Source: UBA7374 sp049890275
GTDB taxonomy: Bacteria > Verrucomicrobiota > Verrucomicrobiia > Opitutales > Coraliomargaritaceae
DNA: 64,000 nucleotides
Direction: 5' to 3'
Assembly: GCA_049890275.1 (NCBI GenBank)
Contig: JBMHBT010000013.1
Location: forward strand, 124,001 to 188,000
Below are positions 35,175 to 44,108 of the stretch, in pieces; positions within the stretch are counted from its first letter, which is position 1; each line of letters begins with the position of its first letter. The position numbers and the translations under genes were made by a program. The notes below the pieces were generated by a model. The model did no database searches, was not told the DNA's origin, and saw only the letters and a program-made list of their open reading frames with translations.

Positions 35175-36620
35175 ATGAGCACAGACACCCTAACTGATAC
35201 GACTACCGACTATAAGGTAAAAGACATCAACCTCGCTGATTTCGGCCAAAAAGAAATCGAGATCGCCCAGCACGAGATGCCGGGTTTGATGGCCACCCGT
35301 GAGAAATACCGTGATGAGCAACCGCTCAAGGGCGTCCGCATCATGGGTTCTCTGCACATGACGGTACAGACAGCAGTGCTGATCGAGACCCTCAAGGAAC
35401 TCGGTGCGGACGTTCGCTGGTGCTCGTGCAACATTTTCTCCACACAAGATCACGCGGCTGCTTATGTGGCCCGAGACCTTGGCGTGCCGGTCTTTGCCTG
35501 GAAGGGGGAGACGCTGGAAGAATACTGGTGGTGTACGGAGCAGGCGCTGACTTGGCCGGACGGCTCCGGTCCCCAACTCATTGTGGACGATGGGGGCGAT
35601 GCCACTTTGCTCATTCACAAAGGGTTTGAATTGGAAGACGGCAGTAACTGGGTGGAGTCCGACTCCAGTAGTATGGAAGAAGCCGTAATTAAGAACCTAC
35701 TGAAGAAGATTCATGCGGCCAAGCCCGGCCACTGGCACGATGTGGTCAAGGAGTGGAAGGGCGTTTCCGAAGAGACTACCACCGGTGTCCATCGTCTTTA
35801 TGAAATGCACAACGCCGGAAAACTTCTGGTTCCTGCGATCAACGTCAACGATTCCGTCACAAAGTCGAAGTTTGACAACCTCTACGGCTGCCGTGAGTCC
35901 CTGCTTGATGGCATTAAGCGCGCTACTGATGTGATGATCTCTGGCAAGGTCGGGGTAGTCTGCGGCTACGGCGATGTGGGCAAGGGCTGTGCCGCTGCCC
36001 TCAAGGGGATGGGCGCGCAGGTCGTCGTTACTGAGGTCGATCCAATCTGTGCCTTGCAGGCTGCGATGGAAGGCTACCGAGTCCTCACGGTCGAGGACAC
36101 TCTTGGTTGGGGCGATATCTACGTGACGACTACCGGCAATTACAGTATCATCACCGCCGATCACATGTCGAAAATGAAGGATCAGGCAATCGTCTGTAAT
36201 ATTGGACATTTCGACAATGAGATCGAGGTGGACAAGCTCAATGACATGCCCGGTGTCGAGGTCGATGAAATCAAACCGGACCAAGAAGGCGCGGTGGACA
36301 AGTACACCTTCCCCTCCGGCAACAGTATCTACCTCCTCGCTAAGGGGCGTCTGGTCAACCTCGGTTGCGCCACCGGTCATCCCTCCTTTGTTATGTCCAA
36401 CAGCTTCACCAATCAGGCACTCGCTCAGATTGAACTGTGGAAGCAGGTCGAGAAGTATACGCCCGGCGTCTACATCCTGCCCAAGCATATCGACGAGGAA
36501 GTGGCTCGCCTGCATCTGGAGAAGATCGGCTGTAAGCTCACCCGTTTGTCCGATGATCAAGCTGCCTACATCGGTGTAAAGCCGGGTGGCCCCTACAAGG
36601 CCGAGCATTATCGGTACTAG
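35175..36620 (+). CDS. ahcY: Adenosylhomocysteinase (SAH hydrolase)
   Basis: Reversibly hydrolyses S-adenosylhomocysteine to adenosine and homocysteine, removing the methyltransferase inhibitor. The 481-aa product has SLHMTVQTAVLIETL and WCSCNIFSTQDHAAAY in the substrate domain, NVNDSVTKSKFDNLYG with catalytic Lys/Asp, the NAD motif GYGDVGKGCA, and the C-terminal KPGGPYKAEHYRY that completes the neighbouring subunit's cofactor site. The length includes the insertion typical of the 470-480-aa type. It shares an operon with metK. Confidence 0.97.
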   Translation: MSTDTLTDTTTDYKVKDINLADFGQKEIEIAQHEMPGLMATREKYRDEQPLKGVRIMGSLHMTVQTAVLIETLKELGADVRWCSCNIFSTQDHAAAYVARDLGVPVFAWKGETLEEYWWCTEQALTWPDGSGPQLIVDDGGDATLLIHKGFELEDGSNWVESDSSSMEEAVIKNLLKKIHAAKPGHWHDVVKEWKGVSEETTTGVHRLYEMHNAGKLLVPAINVNDSVTKSKFDNLYGCRESLLDGIKRATDVMISGKVGVVCGYGDVGKGCAAALKGMGAQVVVTEVDPICALQAAMEGYRVLTVEDTLGWGDIYVTTTGNYSIITADHMSKMKDQAIVCNIGHFDNEIEVDKLNDMPGVEVDEIKPDQEGAVDKYTFPSGNSIYLLAKGRLVNLGCATGHPSFVMSNSFTNQALAQIELWKQVEKYTPGVYILPKHIDEEVARLHLEKIGCKLTRLSDDQAAYIGVKPGGPYKAEHYRY

Positions 36621-36641
36621 GCAGACGCAATTCGGTTTCCT

Positions 36642-36672
36642 AAAGGCGTTTCCTTCGGGGAGCGCCTTTTTC
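36642..36672 (+). terminator. Rho-independent terminator of metK-ahcY
   Basis: The stem AAAGGCG (36642-36648) / CGCCTTT (36663-36669) is extended by further pairs closing a TTCG tetraloop and followed by a T-rich tail. It begins 22 bases after the ahcY stop. Confidence 0.85.
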
Positions 36673-36912
36673 GCCTTTAAAGCTGGAGTATAAGGGCAAT
36701 ATTATCTCCATGCTAGAGATGCCGGTGTCGAATGAGCTAACTGCTTTGGCTCGCCACGTGCGGCGTGCACCTTGCCCATGGGCTTCAGCGCAACTAGTTT
36801 TTTGCCAGGTATGATGACAAGGTGCCTGACTCAATTCGTGGCTTTCGTGGCAGGTCTGCTACTCACTCTTCGCCAAGCGTTGGTCAAAAGAACGCTTGAA
36901 GGATGCACGATT
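36673..36912. other. Intergenic region upstream of vapBC, no gene found
   Basis: About 240 bases without a convincing gene. The plus-strand frame of vapB stays open here but has no family resemblance. The vapBC promoter is expected near its right end, but no strong -35/-10 pair can be picked. Confidence 0.4.
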
Positions 36913-36934
36913 TCATGCATACATGTATGCATGA
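36913..36934. promoter_or_regulatory. Perfect 22-bp palindrome, probable VapBC operator
   Basis: The half-site TCATGCATACA is followed directly by its exact reverse complement. The palindrome runs over the vapB start codon (ATG at 36931-36933). VapBC complexes usually autorepress by binding palindromes at their own promoter, so this is the natural operator candidate. The overlap with the start codon would also allow an effect on translation. Confidence 0.7.
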
Positions 36935-37113
36935 GAACGACATTGAATCTGGATGATGAAATATTCCATAAAGCAGCGAAGCTCACTGGGATCAAAGAGA
37001 AGACTCAATTGCTGCATGAAGGATTGAGGAGCCTAATAGAAAAAGAGAGCTCCAGACGCTTGGCTTCTCTTGGAGGGAGCGCACCAAGACTGAAAGGCAT
37101 ACCTCGCCGATAA
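36931..37113 (+). CDS. vapB: VapB-type antitoxin
   Basis: A 60-aa antitoxin starting MRTTLNLDDEIFHKAAKLTGI, an N-terminal ribbon-helix-helix/VapB DNA-binding segment, with a charged C-terminal tail (SLIEKESSRRLASLGGSAPRLKGIPRR) that should wrap the toxin. The length is typical of this group (55-80 aa). ATG 36931 lies within a perfect palindrome; an open frame extends upstream to 36772 but is not protein-like. Its TAA shares one base with the vapC ATG (TAATG), so the two are translationally coupled. Confidence 0.87.
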   Translation: MRTTLNLDDEIFHKAAKLTGIKEKTQLLHEGLRSLIEKESSRRLASLGGSAPRLKGIPRR

Positions 37114-37475
37114 TGATATTGGTGGATACTTCAGTGTGGGTCGGGTTTTTGCGAGAAGGCGATCCTCTGCTCAGTAATCTGTTAAACGATGGAGAAGTGC
37201 TGACACACTCTTTTATCATCGGGGAGTTGCGTCTGGGCAATATCTCAAAGAGAAAGAGATTTCTCAGTTTACTCGAAGATTTGCCAAGGAGCATCCATGC
37301 GACCGATGACGAAGTTACGCACCTGATTGAAGAGAACAAACTCTACGAGAAGGGCATCGGCTATATCGATGCTCATGTGTTAGCCTCATCGATCTTGAGC
37401 GCAGCTTCGCTTTGGACTTTAGACAAAAGATTGGATGCGATTTCCAAGAAATTGAAATTCGCCAACCAAAAATAG
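37113..37475 (+). CDS. vapC: VapC-type PIN-domain toxin ribonuclease
   Basis: A 120-aa PIN-domain RNase. Acidic active-site residues are Asp5 (MILVDTSVW), Glu38 (FIIGELRLG), Asp86 (GYIDAHVLASS) and Asp104 (WTLDKRLD), so the site is intact and the toxin is probably active unless held by VapB. VapC enzymes cut tRNA or the sarcin-ricin loop of 23S rRNA; the target cannot be told here. It follows vapB with a one-base overlap. About 250 bases without a gene follow. Confidence 0.92.
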   Translation: MILVDTSVWVGFLREGDPLLSNLLNDGEVLTHSFIIGELRLGNISKRKRFLSLLEDLPRSIHATDDEVTHLIEENKLYEKGIGYIDAHVLASSILSAASLWTLDKRLDAISKKLKFANQK

Positions 37476-37722
37476 TGAGTCATAGTAGTAGCGTGCTCAC
37501 ACTCGACGTTGTTGTACTCGTGTTTGATTCGCGCAGCGTTGACGAAAAGGAAGGGAGGATAGGGCAGTCCAATTTTCCATTTATAGGATATCGGTAGCGA
37601 ATGACATCACTGCCATTACTCGCCAAGTTCGCCTAATCTCTTGTCGATGCAAGACTGCTTTGCTAGCATTTGATTCAATGGATTTAAATTACATCCGGGC
37701 CGTACGACAGGAGAGAGGTAAT

Positions 37723-38271
37723 TTGAAGCAGGTATTACTTTTATTTACTGTTTTGAGTCTGTGTATTTCTTGTAGCAGTACGAGAAGCCTTCAGCTTGGA
37801 ACAAGGCACGCCTTTCAGGCTTCGTTTGCTGAATACTTCGAAGGCAGAGGATCTCGGCCTCTGATGCCGGAGGAATATGAGGTTGCGTTTGTTGATTTGA
37901 ATAAGGACGACATTCTAGATGCGGTTGCTCTGGTCAGTCTGTGGAAGACCGGATTCGCCGGGAGCGGTGGCGGTACCTTGTTTGTCTTCGCAGGCACTCG
38001 GGATGAAGCCTATCAATTCATCAGCAAGAGCACGCTCACTCGTGCACCGGTTTATGTCCGGAAAACAACGAACGAGGGCTGGCATGATCTTGTGGTGCGC
38101 AGTTCCGGAGGAGGCATCCGGCCGAGTGACCGAATCATGCTCTTTGATGGAAAAGGATACCCGGCAAATCCGTCAGTTGAACCGAAGGTAAGGATTCGAA
38201 AGTCCGACCGGATGATTATCGGCAGCTTCGAATCATGCCAATGCAGCGGAACCGCTGACGCACGACGCTAA
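37723..38271 (+). CDS. Putative lipoprotein with FG-GAP/calcium-like motif
   Basis: A 182-aa secreted protein. From TTG 37723 (after GAGAGAGG) it reads MKQVLLLFTVLSLCISC, a lipoprotein signal with lipobox ISC. In the mature part, VDLNKDDILDAVALVSLW resembles the DxNxDxxxD element of FG-GAP/VCBS repeats, and glycine-rich GFAGSGGGTLFVF follows. An upstream in-frame ATG (37660) would place 21 extra residues before the signal and was rejected. The function is not recognised. It is monocistronic. Confidence 0.68.
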   Translation: MKQVLLLFTVLSLCISCSSTRSLQLGTRHAFQASFAEYFEGRGSRPLMPEEYEVAFVDLNKDDILDAVALVSLWKTGFAGSGGGTLFVFAGTRDEAYQFISKSTLTRAPVYVRKTTNEGWHDLVVRSSGGGIRPSDRIMLFDGKGYPANPSVEPKVRIRKSDRMIIGSFESCQCSGTADARR

Positions 38272-38347
38272 TTTCTCGCATTAACTGCGATGCGCGCGCT
38301 TACTTTTTGCGTGTCAATCGCAGCTGCATGTCTTAACTCCTTAGTCT

Positions 38348-39457
38348 ATGCCGAAGAAAAAAACTGCTAAAAAGTCTACTGCCAAAATTGAAAAGCCGTA
38401 CAAGGCACCGGAGTTCCTTGTCGATTTGCTGGAGGCTCGTTCGCCGACCGGTCATGAGTACGAGGCGCAGGCGGTGGTTGATGCACATATTGAGTCCGTT
38501 GTGGATGGGTATCGTAAGGATACCATGGGCAACCGCTTCGCCACGGTTAACCCGGAGGGAGATCCCTCGATTCTCTTTGCCGGGCACATCGACGAACTCG
38601 GGTTGATTGTCACCTACATCAACGAGAAGGGCTTTCTTTACTTCGACACTCTGGGTGGACACGATAAGAGCATGATCTCCGGCCGACGGGTCTCCATTTT
38701 GACAAAGAACGGTATGGTCAAGGGTGTGACGGGGAAGCGGGCGATTCATTTGATGTCTCCCGAAGATCGGAAGAAAGTGCCCGATACGCACCAGATCTGG
38801 ATCGACATCGGGGTTTCCTCCCGCGAGGAAGCCGAGGCACTCGTGCGGATCGGTGACTGCGCGGTTTACGATCAGGGGTTTGAATTGATTCGCGGAAGCA
38901 TTGGGGTGGCTCGCGCTTTCGATGACAAAGCCGGTGCCTATGCAGTAATGGAGGCGGTTCGACGCCTGGCAATGGGTAAGGGTCGCTTGGCTGCACGTGT
39001 TGTCGCCGCTGCGACAACGCAGGAAGAGATCGGTACCCGTGGCGCCATCACCGCGGCCTTCTCAGAGAATCCGGATTTCGCTATTGCGGTGGATGTCGGG
39101 CACGCTACCGATTCGCCCGACTGCGATGTCCGCAAGTACGGCAGCTTCAAGCAGGGGGGTGGACCCATTGTCTGCCGCGGGCCAAACATCAATCCGGTCA
39201 TCTTCGAGCGCATTGTTGAGGTCGCAGAAAAGAATAAAATTCCCTACCAGTTGGAGGCCGACTCTCGCCCGACCGGTACCGATGCCCGCGCGATTCAAGT
39301 AGCCCAGTCGGGAATTGCCACCGGATTGCTCTCCATTCCTCTTCGCTACATGCACACGCCAAGCGAGATGGTTGACCTGCAGGATATCGAGCACACCGTG
39401 CAACTCCTCGTTTTGGTGGCCCGCTCCTTGAAGAAAGGCGAGCGCGGAGTCTGGTAA
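38348..39457 (+). CDS. M42-family metallo-aminopeptidase
   Basis: A 369-aa cytoplasmic aminopeptidase of the tetrahedral TET/M42 type. After a lysine-rich start (MPKKKTAKKSTAK) come the metal and catalytic residues: FAGHIDELG (His), RAFDDKAGAYA (bridging Asp), ATTQEEIGTRGA (catalytic and metal Glu), VDVGHATDSPD (Asp) and MHTPSEMVDL (His). All are present. Some members were once annotated as endoglucanases. The stop is only 2 bases from the end of the convergent oxidoreductase gene. Confidence 0.92.
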   Translation: MPKKKTAKKSTAKIEKPYKAPEFLVDLLEARSPTGHEYEAQAVVDAHIESVVDGYRKDTMGNRFATVNPEGDPSILFAGHIDELGLIVTYINEKGFLYFDTLGGHDKSMISGRRVSILTKNGMVKGVTGKRAIHLMSPEDRKKVPDTHQIWIDIGVSSREEAEALVRIGDCAVYDQGFELIRGSIGVARAFDDKAGAYAVMEAVRRLAMGKGRLAARVVAAATTQEEIGTRGAITAAFSENPDFAIAVDVGHATDSPDCDVRKYGSFKQGGGPIVCRGPNINPVIFERIVEVAEKNKIPYQLEADSRPTGTDARAIQVAQSGIATGLLSIPLRYMHTPSEMVDLQDIEHTVQLLVLVARSLKKGERGVW

Positions 39458-39459
39458 GC

Positions 39460-40839
39460 TTACAGTTGCTCGAGGATATCCTCCAGCGGATAGGTCCAGA
39501 TCTCCGAGAGAGTGGGGTGGTACCAGTGCACCTTGAGCAGGTCGCGCACATGGGCCCGCAGTTGTACGGCTACGGCCATCGAGTGGATGAGTTCCCCCGC
39601 GTCTTTGCCCACGCATTCCGCGCCGAGTACTGTACCGCCGGTATCGGCGTAGACTTTTACATAGCCGTGCTTCGCTTCCATCAGGATGGACTTGCCGTGA
39701 TCGTCAAAGGGGTAGTCAGCCGAAAGATAATTTATGCCGCTCTGCAGGAGTTGTTCTTCCGACAGCCCGGCTGTGGCAACTTGCGGATCGGTAAAGGCCA
39801 CGCTGACAAGGCTATCGTAGTTGACCGGCTCTGCCTTGCGGTCCGTGGCGTGACGGGCGGCTGCTTCGCCCTGCAGGATGGCCACATGGACAATCTCATG
39901 CGGGCCGGCCACGTCGCCGCAGGCGTAGACCTTCGGGTTGGCGGTCTGCTGAAACTCATTGCAGGCGATGTGGCCACCCGGCTGCGTATCGACTCCCGCC
40001 GCTTCGAGGTGCAGGCCTTCGGTCGCGGGCATCCGGCCCAGCGCGTTGAGCAGGTGCGGTGCAGACAGTTCCACGGTCTCACCGTCCTTCTCGAAGGCCA
40101 TATGGAACCTGCCGTCTGCATGATGAACCGATTGCAGATTTGTGCCGGTGTACACTTGGATCCCTTCTTCGCGGAAAGCATTCTCAATGGCAATAGAGGC
40201 CGCTTCTGGCATTTGCTTGAGCAGGCGCGGGTTGCGTTGGATCAGGATGACTTCACTTCCCAGCCGGCACAGGCATTGCGCCAGTTCACAGGCCACGATG
40301 CCTCCGCCCAGTACGATTACGCGCTCCGGGAGAAAATCCAGATCGAGCACGTCGTCGCTTGTCCAGCAGGGCACGTCAGTCAGGCCCGGCACCGGCGGCA
40401 GAGCAACGCTGGAGCCGGTAGCCACCATGAAGTGATCCGCCGTCAGGCGTTTTCCATCATCCAGTTCTATAGTCTGCGGATCAATGAATCGGGCCCGGTT
40501 GCGGAAGAGGGTGAACCGGCCGCTCTCCAGTTGTTCCTGTCGGTACTCTGCGAATTCTCGGATGATTGCCTGCTTGCGTTGCTGCAGGGCGGCCATATCG
40601 GCCTCCGCCTTCGGAATGTCTAGGCCGAAGGTCGCCCCCTTGTTTGCCTGATGCAGCACCTCCGCGGAATAGATCAGGGTCTTCGAGGGCATACAGCCCC
40701 GCAGGATGCAGAGACCGCCGAGGGTATCAGCGCCATCTACTATGGCCACCCGGTCGAGAATTTCTCGGGCTGTGCGAGCCGCCGCATAGCCACCACTACC
40801 TCCGCCGATGACAATATAATCGAAGTGTTCCGTTTGCAT
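39460..40839 (-). CDS. Pyridine nucleotide-disulfide oxidoreductase (dihydrolipoamide dehydrogenase/MerA-like)
   Basis: A 459-aa class I flavoprotein disulfide reductase: FAD motif IGGGSGGYAAARTA, redox pair in LCILRGCMPSKTL (CX4C), a second dinucleotide fold (VIVLGGGIVACELAQ), FAD motif VYACGDVAG, and a C-terminal dimer domain with HWYHPTLSEIW carrying the catalytic His. It is not next to any 2-oxoacid dehydrogenase gene, so it may be an orphan dihydrolipoyl dehydrogenase or another thiol or metal reductase. No extra N-terminal heavy-metal domain is present. Confidence 0.85.
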   Translation of the reverse strand: MQTEHFDYIVIGGGSGGYAAARTAREILDRVAIVDGADTLGGLCILRGCMPSKTLIYSAEVLHQANKGATFGLDIPKAEADMAALQQRKQAIIREFAEYRQEQLESGRFTLFRNRARFIDPQTIELDDGKRLTADHFMVATGSSVALPPVPGLTDVPCWTSDDVLDLDFLPERVIVLGGGIVACELAQCLCRLGSEVILIQRNPRLLKQMPEAASIAIENAFREEGIQVYTGTNLQSVHHADGRFHMAFEKDGETVELSAPHLLNALGRMPATEGLHLEAAGVDTQPGGHIACNEFQQTANPKVYACGDVAGPHEIVHVAILQGEAAARHATDRKAEPVNYDSLVSVAFTDPQVATAGLSEEQLLQSGINYLSADYPFDDHGKSILMEAKHGYVKVYADTGGTVLGAECVGKDAGELIHSMAVAVQLRAHVRDLLKVHWYHPTLSEIWTYPLEDILEQL

Positions 40840-40854
40840 GAGGCCACCTTTGTT

Positions 40855-42321
40855 CTATTTGAATTTTTCGTTTTTGGGACCGCTATAGACAGGCACGCGC
40901 CGAAGCGTTGAATCCGTCACGACAACTGTATGTGCATCGACTTCATCGACACTTTTACGGGACAAATCAGTCCAGCGAAGGGCTGAAAAAAAGAGTATGA
41001 GGAAACTCAAAAAGACCGCTGGAGACATAAAGGGTGAATCAACAAAAGCGATTAGACAGACTCCGAAGCAGGCAGCTAGCAAAAGATTGGATAGAAGATA
41101 ATGACATCTATCACTCAGATAGCGAATCAGTAGCCAGATGATTAAGGTAGATATTGGTATCATTCCGATCAGGCCAAATTCGGCAAACATTTGGAAAATA
41201 TCTGAGAAGGCTCGTTCATGCGGATTGCCCAATAATAAGTCGCCTTGATAGAAGACTCCGAGATGGGAGAACGAGTCCACACCCCAGCCAAATAGGGGAT
41301 TATCGAGAAACATTCTGAGAGCACTTTGTCGCAGGCTACTAGCGGTTAGATCGAAGGCTTGGGGATGAAGCAATCGCTGCAGTGCAACGCCCGAGGCAAT
41401 GACGATAAGAACTAAAGCGACTAGAGTAAAAGAGATACGCCGATAACTAATCTTATTACGTTTGAAATAGATTATGGTGTACAGGATTGTTAGGAAGGAG
41501 AAATAGAGGAGAAGAATTGAAGAGGGGAAACGCGATTGAATGAAGAGTCCGGAATAGCCGAGCAAGAGGGCGCCGGACAGATACCATGGCGCCATAGTCT
41601 TCGTAATTGGCAGATGATTTTCAAATTGGAGATGACGGATTGCGAAGCAGAAGCAGGCAGTCATCCAAAGAAGTGCATAAGCGGCCCAGTGGCCATCATA
41701 GGCAAAGATGGAGAAATAGTCTGTGCTGGAATGATCCCGCGCGTAGAAAGGAGCAAGTGATCCGCTTATATTTTGCATAAAGCCAAATACGCCGACTAAG
41801 CTGGCAATCAGGCAGAGTATAGGTAAGACTCGTTCAAAGTAAGCCAATGACTTCGGGATGAAAAATACTGCTGAGCAGAAGATATAAATACTGCCAAAGG
41901 CGAACAGTGTAAACCAAGTTGATTGCGCTTCTGTAGTAGTTGGTAAATAGAGATTGATGGGAACCAGTTGATGAAACGAATGGTTATCAACAACAATCAC
42001 ATCCAATGGGTTTTGTAGCAGACCACCGAGAAATTGAAGTATCAAGATGCAGAGCGGAGCACTGAGGAGGAAAAACCGTTGCCAAAGTCGATCAATGAAA
42101 AATGGGTGGGTAACCTCGTGTGTTTTGAGCAGTACAGGAGTCAGAGCGCCTATGATTAAAAAAAAGCCAAGCAGCCAATAAGAGCGAGGCTGCCCGGGGT
42201 AGAGTACGGCAACGCTGCTGATGATGAGCAACCAGGTCAAAAAACGTTCGGATATGGTGAAAGTATCCCGCAGGAGTTTGTCGCGAAGGGTTAGCCTATT
42301 TCCTGTTTTCTCCGGATTCAT
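40855..42321 (-). CDS. O-antigen ligase-like membrane protein (Wzy_C family)
   Basis: A 488-aa polytopic inner-membrane protein with about 11-12 hydrophobic segments and a large periplasmic loop. The segment LFGWGVDSFSHLG...NPHERAFSDIFQMFAEFGLIGMIP matches the conserved Wzy_C signature of WaaL O-antigen ligases and Wzy polymerases. It could ligate O-antigen to lipid A core or polymerise an exopolysaccharide. No other polysaccharide genes adjoin it. Its ATG overlaps the stop of the DJ-1 gene (ATGA), so the pair is co-transcribed although no functional link is evident. Confidence 0.82.
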   Translation of the reverse strand: MNPEKTGNRLTLRDKLLRDTFTISERFLTWLLIISSVAVLYPGQPRSYWLLGFFLIIGALTPVLLKTHEVTHPFFIDRLWQRFFLLSAPLCILILQFLGGLLQNPLDVIVVDNHSFHQLVPINLYLPTTTEAQSTWFTLFAFGSIYIFCSAVFFIPKSLAYFERVLPILCLIASLVGVFGFMQNISGSLAPFYARDHSSTDYFSIFAYDGHWAAYALLWMTACFCFAIRHLQFENHLPITKTMAPWYLSGALLLGYSGLFIQSRFPSSILLLYFSFLTILYTIIYFKRNKISYRRISFTLVALVLIVIASGVALQRLLHPQAFDLTASSLRQSALRMFLDNPLFGWGVDSFSHLGVFYQGDLLLGNPHERAFSDIFQMFAEFGLIGMIPISTLIIWLLIRYLSDRCHYLLSNLLLAACFGVCLIAFVDSPFMSPAVFLSFLILFFSALRWTDLSRKSVDEVDAHTVVVTDSTLRRVPVYSGPKNEKFK

Positions 42322-42887
42322 TCTTTTTCAACTGGGAGCGATTTATTTTCATAACAAATGGAGGCGGCGATTGCCTCTGCTTTTGCTGGATTACAGAGTT
42401 GTGCAATTAGCTGCAGGCCGAATTCCAAGGAATTGCCGGCACCGCGAGCCGTTAGGATCGGGCTGTCTATCACGACTTCGTCCGTTTTTGCGCTTCTTCC
42501 AAGTTCTTCCTCTGCAGATGGATGACAAGTGTAGTGTGTCTCTTCTTGTAGGAGTCCGGAATCATGGAGTAAAAGCGGCGCCGCACAAATACATGCGATC
42601 CACTTACCCTCTGTGTGTTGACGTTGCAGTCGATTACAGAGTTGTGCGTGCTTGCGTATTGCCTGTATGCCGGGACCGCCGGGTAAGAGAATCGCATCGA
42701 ACGCTTCATCGGCAATCTGACTAAAGAGCGTATCCGCCTGCAGGGTGATGCTACTCCGCCCCGTGACGAACCGATCGCTGCTCGTTGAGGCAGAGACAAC
42801 TTCCACTCCGGCTCGAGAGAGTAGGTCCATCGGGGTAATCGCTTCGATTTCCTCGAATCTAGGGTGGAGTATGACCAGTGCGCGCAT
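42318..42887 (-). CDS. DJ-1/PfpI-family protein
   Basis: A 189-aa protein of the DJ-1/ThiJ branch. It starts MRALVILHPRFEEIEAITPMDLL with the conserved Glu near residue 15. AILLPGGPGIQAIRKH and the nucleophile elbow IACICAAPLLLHDSGLL (reactive Cys about residue 103) are in place. DJ-1-like proteins act in glyoxal or protein-glycation defence, or as chaperones or oxidative sensors; the role here is not set by context. ATG 42887 was chosen over one six codons upstream. It overlaps the O-antigen ligase gene by 4 bases. Confidence 0.87.
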   Translation of the reverse strand: MRALVILHPRFEEIEAITPMDLLSRAGVEVVSASTSSDRFVTGRSSITLQADTLFSQIADEAFDAILLPGGPGIQAIRKHAQLCNRLQRQHTEGKWIACICAAPLLLHDSGLLQEETHYTCHPSAEEELGRSAKTDEVVIDSPILTARGAGNSLEFGLQLIAQLCNPAKAEAIAASICYENKSLPVEKE

Positions 42888-43015
42888 CGGAATTATTACA
42901 GTCACGACTTTTTAAAGTTCAACCATTGCGGGCAATCTTAAAGAGCCTGCGAGGATCTATTGATGAAGATAGAGAGCAAGAATACTTCATAAATTGCTAA
43001 TACGATCAGAGAGTG

Positions 43016-43250
43016 AGCCACGGATGGCGGATGAACGTCGAACCTCGAAGAAAAAACGTCGAAGAGTGGACCCACTGTTCTTTTGCCCACGAAGGATCAC
43101 GAATCTTCACGAAGAACTACGGATCCGTGGCTAAAAAAATCACACCTCGTTTCTCCATTATCCTGCCAAAAATTATTCTGCCTATCCTTAGCCTCTCTGC
43201 GCCTTGCGTGATTCACTACGCAAACTCAGCATCCGTGTCCATCCGTGGCT
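43016..43250. repeat. Mosaic intergenic repeat, copy A
   Basis: A 235-base element bounded by a perfect 11-bp inverted repeat, AGCCACGGATG (43016-43026) and CATCCGTGGCT (43240-43250). Inside are an inverted CTTCGACGTTTTTT...GTTCGACGTTC module (43034-43067), GAAGGATCACGAATCTTCACGAAG words, a second CCGTGGCTAAAA, an inverted tandem GGCAGAATAATT/GGCAGGATAAT pair (43157-43182) and CTCTCTGCGCCTTGCGTGA. All of these modules except the CACGAA words recur in copies B and C. The 79-codon frame over it is not a credible gene. The rest of the 42888-43370 gap shows nothing else. Confidence 0.8.
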
Positions 43251-43370
43251 AAAAGAACACAACCGTTCCGGAATTATTCTACTCACCCCTTGCGCCTTAG
43301 TTGCTTTGCCTGAGCCATCATCTTGCAACATTGTATTGCTTAAAGGATGGGATCAGGCCTCTTTGTAACC

Positions 43371-44108
43371 ATGGATCCTATACAGCAGTATTTTGAGAGT
43401 TCAGAAGTAGTCGAACAATACGCTGCCGCAACTCGTCGTGTCGGACTCTGGCGCTCCGAGGAGAAAGTCTTTACGCGACTCTTTTCCAAAACGGATACAC
43501 TTCTTGAATTGGGCTGTGGTACGGGGCGTATTGCCTTCGGGCTTTTTGAACTGGGATACTGTCATTTTATGGCAACCGATTTTTCCCGCGCCATGGTCAA
43601 GCAGGCTCGTCAAATTGCTCAAATGCTGGATTATCGGGTCGCCCTACAGGTGGCGGATGCCACCGCTCTTCCTTTTGAAGACAATGCTTATGACGGAGCG
43701 ATCTTCGGTTTTAATGGGTTGATGCAAATCCCTTTAAAAGAGGGGCGTGAGCAGGCTTTAAGAGAGGTGTTTCGGGTGCTTCGCCCGGAGGCTTGGTTTG
43801 TCTTTACGACCCATGATCGTGATCATTTCGGGCAAAGAGATTTTTGGGAGGCTGAGGCAGAGCGTTGGCAGGAAGGTGTGCAATCTCCCGAATTGGAGTT
43901 ATTCGGGGATCGCATGGAATCGACCGAGGAGGGACGACATTTTATGCATGTTCCTACAGTAGAGGAAATGGAAGTACTCTTGGAGCGTGTCGGCTTTCGG
44001 ATCGAGGCGCACATCATGCGTTCGGAGTTGGCGAATGAGCCGGCAGAAGTACGCGAGTTTTCGGATGACTGTCGTTTCTGGGTCCTGCAGAAGCCGCCGG
44101 CTAGTTAA
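43371..44108 (+). CDS. Class I SAM-dependent methyltransferase
   Basis: A 245-aa methyltransferase of the type-11 kind: motif I LLELGCGTGRIAFGLF (about residue 47-62), the acidic end of beta2 in FMATDFSRAMV, motif II ADATALPFEDNAYDGAIFGFNGLMQ, and motif III LREVFRVLRPEAWFVFTTHD. The substrate is unknown. The start is uncertain; ATG 43371 gives MDPIQQYFESSEVV, and ATG 43347 would add eight residues. It is convergent with radC with a 4-base overlap. The repeat copy A lies directly upstream. Confidence 0.87.
   Translation: MDPIQQYFESSEVVEQYAAATRRVGLWRSEEKVFTRLFSKTDTLLELGCGTGRIAFGLFELGYCHFMATDFSRAMVKQARQIAQMLDYRVALQVADATALPFEDNAYDGAIFGFNGLMQIPLKEGREQALREVFRVLRPEAWFVFTTHDRDHFGQRDFWEAEAERWQEGVQSPELELFGDRMESTEEGRHFMHVPTVEEMEVLLERVGFRIEAHIMRSELANEPAEVREFSDDCRFWVLQKPPAS

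Noticed and set aside
39466..40623. Open frame of 385 codons on the plus strand
   Set aside because: It lies opposite the disulfide oxidoreductase, which has all its catalytic motifs; the plus frame has none.
43013..43252. Small open frame over repeat copy A
   Set aside because: It coincides with the repeat borders, and its composition follows the repeat words rather than a protein.
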